Of a stretch of DNA of 64,000 bases, positions 24,603 to 34,385 are shown one piece after another. This DNA comes from Casuarius casuarius (taxonomy: Eukaryota > Chordata > Aves > Casuariiformes > Casuariidae): contig PTFA01000111.1 of the NCBI GenBank assembly GCA_003342895.1, forward strand, positions 2,392,199 to 2,456,198, given 5' to 3'. Within the stretch, counting starts at the first letter, position 1; every line of letters begins with the position of its first letter. The position numbers were made by a program, and so were the translations under genes. The notes under the pieces were generated by a model that worked only from the letters and a program-made list of their open reading frames with translations, was not told the origin of the DNA and searched no databases.

Positions 24603-25525
24603 TAATATCAACAGTTTGGAGGGAAAAAACTACTATAGGAAGTTGTAGATATCATTTGATGTCTTAAATCAAGTTGGATCCTGTTAGGAAAAACTGTTAG
24701 CAAAGGGAAAGATATTCTTCACTGACACAGGGGCAAAAACACTGAGTAATATGCTATGCCTAGATGTGATGCTTTGCTCTCCCTTGTGATATCTGTTTAA
24801 AGTTTTTAAATTCCTCTGACAGTGCCAGAAGATCTCATGTACATCATGACATTCATAATCTGGATGTTGGATATTGAGANTGCAAAATTATGAGATTCAA
24901 CATTTTGCATAGAAGGTCTGATTAGGTATCTGTTAGTTTAAAACAATATGCAGCAACAACTATAAACTAGTATCACAAAAACACAATATATACAAGATTA
25001 CTTTTTGGAAATATATTTATTGGTAAATTAAGACATTTCAACAAGTTAACTTTCTTATAGTTTTTTTTTTCTTTTCCTACAAAATCAAAAATTATGTTTA
25101 TTAAGGACCTAATCCTCCTCTGAAGTGTATTCCTCATTGGGAGCTATTCCAGTGAAATCAAAGGAGTTGTAGATAAGTAAAATCAATACAAACAAAATAG
25201 GAATCCAGTTTGAGATCTATGTTCAAAAAATACTTATGCAAATACCTCCATAAGCATATGAATATGTTCACTAACTTTGAATTTACAAAAATGATAAATT
25301 GTTCCAAAGAGAACTTTGGAAAACAATTAATAAGAAATTATAGCCAGTAATATTTATTAACGTTATAAGTGAAGTCTTTCATAAACTGTCTTGCTGAACT
25401 TCATCACATTTTATCCATATCAGGGCTATAATTTGCCCTGTTTCAGGGAGGAAATAGAAGTGATGTGTTAATATTAAAGAAATTTAGATGGGAAGTACTA
25501 TATCAGTGCACTGCAATTTCCCAGA
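24603..25525. other. AT-rich non-coding stretch
   Basis: Nothing recognised: no gene, RNA or interspersed repeat. The stretch ends at the target-site side of the solo LTR. Confidence 0.55.
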
Positions 25526-25598
25526 TGTTAACTGCGGTAACTGATACTTGGAATATGTAGAGATAGAAGACACCACTCTGGAGTAAGGTTATTAGATG

Positions 25599-25604
25599 TT
25601 TATT
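25599..25604 (-). promoter_or_regulatory. Polyadenylation signal AATAAA in the LTR
   Basis: TTTATT on the plus strand is AATAAA on the LTR sense strand, in the position expected for the R region. No downstream use can be judged from sequence. Confidence 0.55.
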
Positions 25605-25765
25605 ACCTTGAAATCCCCAAACCGCAAGGGGAACCCCAGGAACCTTGCGGGCAGGCGACCGGGCTGCCCCAGGCACCGCAGAGCATTGGCCTATGGTGAG
25701 GTTCAGGGGGAACACAGATTTAAGGCAAATTAATAGATTACAATATGGGGTACTGCTCATGCACT

Positions 25766-25832
25766 ACAGGTAATAAGGGAAGCAATAATTCTTTAGGTAT
25801 ACAGATAACAAGGGAAGCAGTAATTCTTTAGG
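25766..25832 (-). repeat. Duplicated 32-bp U3 segment (35-bp period)
   Basis: The two 32-bp copies (25766-25797 and 25801-25832) differ at 3 positions and are separated by 3 bases. Both contain AAGGGAAGCA(A/G)TAATTC. U3 enhancer duplications of this size are common in retroviral LTRs, which supports the LTR call. Confidence 0.85.
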
Positions 25833-25997
25833 AGCACATGAGTCCAGACTGATGTCTAGGGGGTGCAAGTCTAAGTGTGGCGACCTGCCATTCTTCATGG
25901 ATTCTGCACACCGAGTGTTTCGGCAGCTGGAATAATTGATCAGTCAACACACTCCTGTCTCCTCGCCAGTCTTCTGCTGTTTACCCACTACACCAGG

Positions 25998-28270
25998 TCA
26001 TCCTATTTAGAAAACAGTAGGTTTGGGAAGGTAAAGGAAGAGTGGAGGTTATATATGATCACTTTTGTTATTATATATTCTTCGTTAGGTCTTTAACTCT
26101 TAAAATGAAAGGACAACATTTCAACCAAAATATTATGCCTCAGCTTCTGGCCAGACTTTGGAAATGGCTTACACTGATGTTTTTTAGAAAGTCAGCTCCA
26201 GATTTAAAATCAGCTTGCGTATGTAAACAAATCTAATTGGGAATTCTAAGGGTAGAGGACTTGAAAGTTAATTTTTTTAATTTATGACATATATCCCAGT
26301 TTTCTACCTGGAAAAGACTCAAAATAGACAGAACGGACTAAATGAACAGTTATTTGCTTTCTTACCAGCTTCACAAACCCTTGTGTTCACTAAAAGCCCC
26401 ATCTTTCATATTAATATTTCATATTAATATTTCAAATCTATAGCATCCTACTACATTCAAATTTGTTCAAGATTACGACGCTATATTTCACAGTACATCC
26501 TTGTGTTTTATAACCAAGCACTAATAAAGGAATAAAAGAAAAAATATAATTCTCAAATGTTCTTCTCATGTTTACTGTTTGGTTCATTAAAATGTTAAAT
26601 GAGTCTACAATAAGGAAATATAACTTCTATTTATTGAAGTAATAAGTGCCCAAAGGAAGATATTGTAGCTAAAGCAGGAGTGTAGGAGTTCAGAACTGTC
26701 TTGTAAACTTCATGCTGTATTCCTCCTAACATGTTTTCTTCCTAGCACTGATTCAGCTTACAGAGTTCTGCACTTGGACTTTGGAAGTCTGGCAAGATCA
26801 TAGGTCTTTTGAAATTGGAACAAGAATTTTCTCTGAAGCTTGTAGTCTGGCTCTGGCATGCTACATGGCCTTAGGAAAAGTGGGGTTGACCAGAAATGAT
26901 TGACAGCAAATGTGCACCTGCATTTGTTAAGTGGGCATTGGCTCTGCATGTAGCTGACAGTTTTAATCCAATCTTTATTACCAAGAGTTTTATCATTTGA
27001 GAGTGTCACACCAAAGCATAAATAAATGCTCATCTTATTTGATACAAGTAAAATATGTTTCTTCTTATTCTGAATATTAAAACATATATGGGTTTTATAG
27101 TTACAGGGAGATGAACAATAATATCTTAATGTACCATTTCATTAATGAACACTGTTTCTGCAGAATATAACATGCAGAAATACCCAGGCTACACGTGGTA
27201 GTGTGGTGCACCATAGGAACTATTTTATATTACTTTTTGGCCTCACAGAACTGGATTGTGANAAGGATGATCTGTTTTAATATGTAGACTGGCTCAGAAA
27301 AGTCATTCTGTGTACCTGCTGTGCAGATCGCTCTTGTAATAGAGCCAGGAGCAGAGCCACTATATTTGAAAGTTCCAGGAAGCTTGGTATTCTCCTTGCC
27401 TTCAGCAGTTTGCACAGCTAGTCTGCCTTCAGCCTGTATGAAACAGTTTTCTCAACAGGTCTTTTTTTTTTCATTTTATTTTTTGTCTATTGCAGGAGAA
27501 AATGAATCAAAATAGCCTGCTTTATGTATTTGCAACCCCTCAGTGTCACAGCACCATAGTACCTTGTCTACATTACTTATCTTTGTGTAGTTCTATGAAA
27601 GAGAGAAGGGATATACAGCTGCAGAGATTGTTATTTTCATGGCAGATGTAGGTAGTAGAGCCTAGGCATCACAAACTATTACAGGTGTCACCTTCCATCT
27701 CTCACCCTCAGAGGTCAGTATATAGTGTCTCCACTATCTCTATCAAAGAGCCACAACACTGCAGGCTTTCATTCCCCTCACACAGTGAAAGTTAAGACCT
27801 GCGCACCTTATCTGCTCTGTGTGCATCTTTAATGGACAAATTACAGCAAGCTCTTAAGCAGCATAGTGTCCAATATGCAACCCTACTGTAGGTACTCTCC
27901 CTGGCCAACTACTGTATATCAGATATCAGCTGAGTATATTTAAATATGTCCCATCCCTGCAGAATGCTGAGGGAGCATTTGCTCATATATGATGAGGCTG
28001 GAATATGCTGGAACACCACTCAGGGTCAATGAAGAAAGGGATATCTAAGAGAAATAAGTTCANGTTTGTTATATAGGGATACATAAATCAAAAAAAATCA
28101 CTGAAAGATATAATAAAATATATTTCTCCCAGGCTACTTCCAACTTTTTCTTAACTTGCACAAAACAATTAAGACAAATCCATTTTCCACCTGAGAGAAA
28201 AAGAAAATGATACCAGTTTCAGAGGTATTTCAGGAAAGCTTCATAGAAAGAGTAGGAATATAACAATTAT
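25998..28270. other. AT-rich non-coding stretch
   Basis: No gene, RNA gene or recognised transposon. A 13-bp AT-rich tandem duplication is listed at 26.41 kb. Remaining open frames are short and unremarkable. Confidence 0.55.
26407..26432 (+). repeat. 13-bp tandem duplication
   Basis: CATATTAATATTT occurs twice in direct succession without mismatch. Each unit holds the palindrome ATATTAATAT. Confidence 0.85.
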
Positions 28271-28289
28271 AAATATATAATATAATTAA

Positions 28290-28430
28290 ATTACCGAGCT
28301 GGATGACTTCATATTAATTTAAAAAACAAACAGCTGTTTATTTCAAAGCTAGTCCTCCAGCTGCTTTAAACAATTTTGTGATAATGGATTATTAATTACA
28401 CTGTTCTTGCATGTCAGTTGATGTGAAGAA
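28290..28430. promoter_or_regulatory. Candidate conserved non-coding element
   Basis: ATTA-rich complex sequence with GGATTATTAATTACACTG near 28387, CAGCTG E-boxes at 28331 and 28359, and no repeat signature. It resembles homeodomain/bHLH-type enhancers in texture. No conservation data are available. Confidence 0.25.
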
Positions 28431-28979
28431 AATATTTACACTTCTAAATGGTTTGTATGTAAAGGTGGTTATGCAGACTCAGTTCTTTAGAATGCAAAAT
28501 CCCAGTCATCTAACTCATACAAAGGAAGAGAATTACAGACAGGCAGCTGTAGGCTGCAGTTCATCTTTGGCCTTATGATAATATAAACTGCCAGTTCAGA
28601 GTTCAAGTGATGTATGGTATCCATAGAAAACAAGATCAGTGATACTCATTTGAGAGCAATTGAAATCTTGCATTCAGAGAGAATAGGGAGGGAAAGAGAG
28701 CTTGCTGTACATTTCTGTTCTTCTGATCTTGGAAACAATTTAGAGTGGCCTAATTCTTGTCTTCGTTTTGCTTGCCCATAGAGACCACGCAGCAGCAAAG
28801 AAGCCATAAAAGAAGAATTTTGTATGTTCACCCCACCTTTTCCTCCCCTCTCTGGCTTTGACGTGGTTTCCTTGGGTTGGAGGGAAGTCGTATCACTATA
28901 TTAGCTTTAAGTATTTCCTTTGCCCTGGAGGCTGTTCTGTTTATCTATTATTTTGAATTTAGAGCAGACTATACAACTG

Positions 28980-29100
28980 CAACATGGAATGAGACTCTAT
29001 TTCATGTTCTCATGGGGCACTGATTGCTTCCACCATTAATCCACCAGCTGTTTCCAAATTCCTAATCTAATAAAACACAAGAAAATTCAAAGATTTTGAG
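28980..29100. promoter_or_regulatory. Candidate conserved non-coding element
   Basis: A short block of complex sequence with CACCATTAATCCACCAGCTG near 29031 (a homeodomain core next to an E-box) and a TAATCTAAT pair just after it. It is free of repeats. Weak support from appearance only. Confidence 0.2.
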
Positions 29101-31420
29101 TCTGCCCCTATATTCTCCACTGCATGTTCAAAAGAAACTAATTTGTTATTACTAAAACTTTTTTTTGAGTGGCAAGGAGGAGAAAGAACAGATTGAGACA
29201 GGGATAAAAGACAGAATATTTTATCATGAGTGGCAAGGTTTGCCAAAAATATAATAAGCCAGTGATAGCTAAGATAGAAGAAGTTTTAATGAGAAGCATT
29301 AGGTGACCTTAATATAAATGTCACTATCACTTAGGTACCAGAAAGAGAGCTGAAGCAATACTGAATTGTCAGAATTCATTTGAGTTTGAAAACTAATTTC
29401 AAGTTGAACTTCTCTGAAATTCTTTTGGGATCACTCGCCAGTGAACAGTTACTCTAAAGTAGTCAAAATACTTGAATGCAGGACCTAATTCTCCTTCCAT
29501 TTATATGAGTTTTCATCACTATGATTTAATTAGCTTCATGCAAAATACTCCAACTTTAACACAGGAGCAATGGAAAGGAAAATCATACTCCAGACTGGAA
29601 CATTGTGAATTATATAGTATTTTCGCATTTAAATAATGAGCCTCTTGATCAGTTATTCAGTAATTTCTGATTCAATAATCAAGAATATGGATACAAGATA
29701 CCATTTGTGAACAATATTATTTTATATTATGTTATTTCACATTACTGGGATCTTTTCAAAGAACTCTCCTGAAAAGTCAAATGAGAATTGTTTTTATCAG
29801 TTCTTAACATTTTTCAGACAGTAAAAGAAGGGAAATTTGAACAAATTATTTAGCATGACTTTTTCTCATTCTAATAGGTACTCTACCTTTTATGTTCCCC
29901 ACCTGTTTCATGAATAAGGGTCATCTCAATATCACATTCTTCATCACTTTTCAGTTCTGTGGTCTCCCCCACATTCTCTAATGCATGATGCTGTGAGTGA
30001 TACCTGAGTTCCTTGCTGCTCCCTTTCTTCAGCAGCAACTTTTCTTTCAATGCAGATGATGAGTGTATGAAATGAAAGAAAAAAAATGTGTTTTAGCTTG
30101 CCAAACCTATTTCAGATTGCCTCACCTGAAATGTAAGCCAGAAAAGTCTGATCTGTACCTGAAAAACCCATAGGCTGAAAGCAATATCTTTCAGGTATGC
30201 AATTAAAAAAGACCAAAATCATAAAATGCCATCATCACTAAATCTGATAGCTCCCTAATTCCCTCTGAAATGTCATTTATGAGAGAGATGTTTTTCATCA
30301 CTTCATGAGGAAGGAATCCATGGAAAATCTTGGCACAGCCCTTTACAACCTTGCATAAGTCTGTGACTTCATAAACAAGTTTAATGATGACATGATAGAA
30401 GGTTATTATTTGAGGCAAGAGAGGCCACTGAATAACACTCAAACTCAGTGGTGATTTGGCACTCAAGAAAGCAGTAGGAAAATAAGCCAAGAGTAGCAAG
30501 GAAAACAATATAGACTTTGCTGCAGCTCCCTCACTCATCAATAAATGTTACTGTGTGATACTGCTATTAAGGAAACAACAGCTTTTGTTCCAAGGCCACA
30601 AGAACTTTCCAAACCATCTGAGAGAGAAAATATTGCTTATGGTGAGGACAAAGCAGAGTCAGTGCATAAACTTATCGGTAGATATCTACATCACGAATTT
30701 CCACTAAGGAAGATGTGTGGCAGATAACTAACGTAAGATTGGCAGTTATACAAACACTCCATTCAGAGTTCAAACACCACACAGGAGACCTGGGTGCAGT
30801 CAATAACAAGGATAATACTTCCCAGCAGTCAGGTTTTAGCTGTCAAGGGTAAGCAGAGCTTACGAGCGCAGACATCAGCCTCTAATGCACTTGAACACAC
30901 TCCAAGACTGGCACAGAGCCTGCCACCATGATTGTGCTGAGAAACTATACAGGTCTACCTTGGCCTATGTCACGTCCTGCCATTTAACAGAAAAGCTTAC
31001 TTGTCTGAGAAAAGATCCCTAAAAATCACTGTAATACTGCCTGTCTATTTGCAGTTCAAGGTGGTATTTGTAGTGGAAAGCATTGTATAGTCAAACATTT
31101 GAGAATTCACTGCAAAGCCATAAGGCAAGCAAAGAATTAGGCTTTGTTCTGAAGCTGAATGCATTCAGATCACAAGTGTGAAAATAAATCCTTCCCGAAG
31201 GTGTTGCATGGACTGAGAAAACTAAAACAGTCCTGAACTATCAAGCTTAAGAAGGGTGCTCATTTCTTGACAATTACAAACTCTTCTCCTCTTGACAGGG
31301 CTTGCCAGAAAACTTCAAGGTGTGATCCAGATACAAGCATTGTTTGCATTAAGTTAATTGGCCTTTTAGATAATGTTGTTGTGTGGAAAAACCTTCTGCA
31401 CACATTAATATCTTCATCCC
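29101..31420. other. Non-coding stretch without recognised genes
   Basis: No interspersed repeat or RNA gene recognised. It holds one uncertain 112-codon minus-strand frame (30203-30541), listed separately. From about 30.78 to 31.0 kb the composition is slightly richer in GC, without an identifiable element. Confidence 0.5.
30203..30541 (-). CDS. Uncertain open frame with signal-peptide-like start
   Basis: This 112-codon minus-strand frame is among the longest outside the CR1 copies and the GC island. Its first 30 residues look like a secretory signal: a lysine at residue 9, a hydrophobic run of about 18 residues (ILFSLLLLAYFPTAFLSA), then a small-residue cleavage-like site. The rest has mixed composition with two cysteines and no domain that I recognise. 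No TATA box, Kozak-like context or splice site was identified that would support expression, and its codon composition follows the local AT-rich background. A frame of this length is expected by chance in 64 kb. I list it so it can be tested, not as a gene. Confidence 0.12.
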   Translation of the reverse strand: MMSEGAAAKSILFSLLLLAYFPTAFLSAKSPLSLSVIQWPLLPQIITFYHVIIKLVYEVTDLCKVVKGCAKIFHGFLPHEVMKNISLINDISEGIRELSDLVMMAFYDFGLF

Positions 31421-31429
31421 TTGCTCAGG

Positions 31430-32960
31430 GCTAGAGAATATCCCTTGATTGAGGAGGATCAGGTTAGAGATCGGGCTAGAGATCATTTAGGAAAACTTGA
31501 CATCCACAAGTCTGTGGGCCCTAATAAGGTGCACCCACGAGTGCTGAGGGAGCTGGTGGATGTCATTGCTAGGCCACTCTCGATCATCTTTGAAAGGACA
31601 TAGAGATCAGAAGAGGTGCCTGAGGACTGGAAGAAAGCCAATGTCGCTGTATTCTTCAAAAAGGGCGAGAGGGAGGACATGGGGAGCTACAGGGCAGTCA
31701 GCCTCACCTCCATCCCTGGAAAGTTGATGGAGCAGCTCATCCTGGAGGTCATCTCTAAGCATATGGAGGAAAAGAAGGTGATCAGGAGGAGTCAGCATGG
31801 ATTCACCAAGGGGAAATCATGCTTAAGCAACCTGAGAGCCTTCTGTGATGGAATGACTGCCTGGGTAGGTGAGGGGAGAGCAGTGATGTTGTCTCCCTTG
31901 ACTTCAGCAAGNCTTTTGACACTGTCTCCCATAACATTCTCATAGGCAAGCNCAGGAAGTGGGGGATAGATGAGTGGACAGTGAGGTGGACTGACAACTG
32001 GCTGAATGGCAGAGCTCAGAGGGTTGTGNTCAGCAGTGCAGAGTCTAGTTGGAGGCCTGTAGCTAGCAATGTCTCCCAGGGGTCAGTACTGGGTCCAGTC
32101 TTGTTCAACTTAGTCATCAATGATCTGGATGAAGGGACAGAGTGCCTCAGCAAGTTTGATGATGATACAAAACCGGGAGGAGCGNCTGATACAGCAGAGG
32201 GCTGTGCTGCCATTCAGAGAGACCTGGACAGGCTGGAGAGTTGGGCGGAGAGGAACCTCATGAAGTTCAACAAAGGCAAGTGCAGGCTCGTGCACCTGGG
32301 AAGGAATCACCCCATGCCTGAGGGTACAGGCTGGGGGTTGACCTGCTGGAAAGCAGCTCTGTGGAGAAGGGTCTGGGAGTCCTGGTGGACAACAAGTTGA
32401 CCATGAGCCAGCAATGTGCCGTTGTGGCCAAGAAGGCCAATGGCAGCCTGGGTTGCACTAGGAAGAGTGTGGCCAGCAGGAAGAGGGAGGTAATCCTCCC
32501 CCTCTACTTAGTCTGGATGAGGCCACATCAGGAGTACTGTGTCCAGGTCTGGACTCCCCAGAACAAGAGAGACATGGAGCTTCTGGAGCGAGTTCAGCGG
32601 AGGGCTACAAAGATGATGAAGGAACTGGAGCATCTCTCATATAAGGAAAGGCTGAGAGAGCTGGGCCTGTTTAGCCTGGAGAAGAGAATGCTAAGGGCGG
32701 ATCTTTTCAGTGTGTACAAGTATCTGAAGGGAGGATGTAAAGATGATGGGGCCAGACTCTTCTCAGTGGTGCCCAGCGATAGGATGAGAAGCAATGGGCA
32801 CAAAGTGAAACACAAGGAGTTCTATCTGAACATGAGGAAAAACTTCTTTACTGTGAAGGTGACAGAGCACTGGAACAGGTTGCCCAGAGAGTTTGTGGCG
32901 CCTCCTTCCTCGGAGATATTTAAAAGCTGTCTGGACACAGTCCTGTGCAACATGGTGTAG
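31430..32960 (+). pseudogene. CR1 ORF2 relic (RT and C-terminal region)
   Basis: This is a decayed CR1 ORF2 that would encode reverse transcriptase for target-primed retrotransposition. The linker and first RT blocks are visible in one frame, including VPEDWKKANV, YRAVSLTSIPGKLMEQLI and QHGFTKGKSCLSNL. A premature TAG at 31601-31603 stands where CR1 appears to have tryptophan. A frame change near 31900 precedes the LDFSKxFDTV block. In the next frame come [19 protein letters not shown] and the active-site box, FDDD (32155-32166), where CR1 usually has FADD; both catalytic aspartates are kept. A further frame change leads into the 199-codon stretch 32361-32960, which is open to the family's normal stop and contains WTPQNKRDMELLERVQRRA and EHWNRLPREF. 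The truncation, the stop and at least two frame changes rule out a working enzyme. Confidence 0.92.
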
Positions 32961-33025
32961 GTAACCTGGCTTGATCATGGGGGGTTGCACCAAATGATCT
33001 CCAGAGGTCCCTTCCAACCTCAACC

Positions 33026-33057
33026 ATTCTGTGATTCTGTGATTCTGTGACTCTGTG
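33026..33057 (+). repeat. CR1 3'-terminal octamer array
   Basis: Three ATTCTGTG units and one ACTCTGTG unit in tandem. This is the 3' tip recognised during CR1 reverse transcription and marks the exact element end. Confidence 0.95.
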
Positions 33058-33060
33058 ATA

Positions 33061-34185
33061 AGCCCATAACAACAGTTAAACACAGTTTTAGCCAAATTTA
33101 ATATTAGGAGTACTTTATTAATTCAGTCTCATTCTGAATGTTAATGAATAAAAGTTTCTATAATTTTTTTTNTTTTTTTCTGGACTATCTAATCGACAGT
33201 AGCAGGGCTCAATCCAAGAGCGAGAGGGAGACGCACGTCATTTGAAGAACTGTTGAACCTATTAGTATCACTAAACAGAAGCATTATATTTGTACGTAAT
33301 GTATGTATTCATATCACTTACGATATAAATATGTAAATATATAAAATATAAAAATGCATGTATTTGGCAAATTTGGACTCACACAGGCTGCTGTCTTAAA
33401 ATCTGTGTTTACAATACAGCTCATGACTAGATGGTCCAGGAAGAATGCACTGTCCTATGAAATAGTACCTAAGTACAGAGGGGACCCAGCTACTCCTGGG
33501 CTTGTANTATAATATTAACAAGAGTGAAGGAATTCTTGAATCCAGTCCAGTTGTTTTTAACTTCAGCAAACCACACTTAACCTCATTGATATGTTTAGAT
33601 AATTCTAATCAGGAGCATGGATGAGATAAAACTATTAGAATACATGTTACAATCGTTATATGACAGAGAACAGAAATGACAGATAAGAAGGAAATATATG
33701 AATGCTTATGAAATTTCATCCCAAGCCTCACAGTACTAGGCAAAGTAGTCTATGAATCACTGATACCAGCTTATTTTCAATATATCTTGACAGCAACAGT
33801 CACAATTAAATTTGTGTTAGAAGGTATTTGTTAGAGTCTTTCATCTCACAGGAGATGCACTAACAAGAAACCGTCTGCCTAAAACAGGAGATTGAAAGAT
33901 GACTAAAGAAAGAGGTATGCACATACAACTGCTCACTCTACTCAGGCTGAAATACAATTAACACAACAAAATGATTCAATATGTCCCAGCCTGCCAGGGC
34001 ATGGTGGGAGCCTGGCCTTCCACAAGCAAGGTGAACTCTGTACGCTGGGAACACTGACAACAAACTATGCTGCAAAAGGAGCAAGGGCAGCAGATGCGTT
34101 TTCTGATTTTTTGAGTGACTGAAATGTCGGCTGAAATGATCAAAAGATTTTTTAGTATCAGTGCGTCAGCAGATGCCAGGCCCAT
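33061..34185. other. AT-rich non-coding stretch
   Basis: No recognised repeat or gene after the CR1 end. A T-rich run with an N occurs at 33163-33180. Confidence 0.55.
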
Positions 34186-34187
34186 AT

Positions 34188-34385
34188 TTGATGAGCATTG
34201 CAGTGGCTGGGCCTACTGTCTCATCAGAGCTTGATTAGCGTTAGACAATCACGGTATGCCAGGGCAACAGTTATGTACACCGTGTGTCATCAGTTTTCCT
34301 TTAATCTTGCCAAGAAGGTGTAAAAAATTACGATTTTCATCCATTTTCCTAGATCTGATTACTATGTATATTTTTTTCTTAGCAG
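34188..34385. promoter_or_regulatory. Candidate conserved non-coding element
   Basis: Complex, CpG-containing sequence with CTTGATTAGCG, GACAATCACGG and GTATGCCAGGGCAACAG. The last resembles an imperfect X-box, the site of RFX factors, with a good GGCAAC half. No transposon signature or open frame. The regulatory role is an inference from motif texture. Confidence 0.3.

Larger units (their letters stand above)
25526..25992 (-). mobile_element. Solo LTR of an endogenous retrovirus-like element, minus strand
   Basis: Read on the minus strand, this 467-bp block starts TGTAGTGGGTAAAC and ends GCAGTTAACA, the TG...CA ends of retroviral LTRs. It is flanked on the plus strand by CCAGA (25521-25525) and CCAGG (25993-25997), a 5-bp target duplication with one mismatch. 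An AATAAA polyadenylation signal lies at 25604-25599 on the minus strand, about 75 bases before the LTR end, as expected for R-U5. Upstream, the U3 part carries a duplicated 32-bp segment. A GC-rich piece (25620-25685) sits between U3 and the poly(A) signal, and the plus-strand base composition differs from both flanks. No primer-binding site or internal gene is seen on either side, so it is a solo LTR left by recombination. Class is uncertain: 5-bp duplications fit ERVL-type elements, but this rests on one imperfect duplication. Confidence 0.65.
31430..33060 (+). mobile_element. CR1 LINE, copy 2, 5'-truncated with intact 3' end
   Basis: This is a 1.63-kb plus-strand CR1 retrotransposon fragment, the longest in the window. 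It starts upstream of the RT domain, in the stretch that links endonuclease and RT, and runs to a complete CR1 3' end: 'gatctccagaggtcccttcc' followed by four tandem 8-bp units at 33026-33057 (three ATTCTGTG and one ACTCTGTG). The terminal octamer array is diagnostic for CR1 and shows that only the 5' side is truncated. No target-site duplication is evident, which is normal for CR1. Its reading frame is better kept than that of copy 1, so it is probably younger. Four of the window's isolated N bases fall between 31912 and 32185, which may reflect ambiguous read placement in a repeat. Confidence 0.95.

Noticed and set aside
24365..24611. Two minus-strand frames of 62-69 codons
   Set aside because: Both are low-complexity Ser/Leu/Pro/Phe peptides translated from the purine tract.
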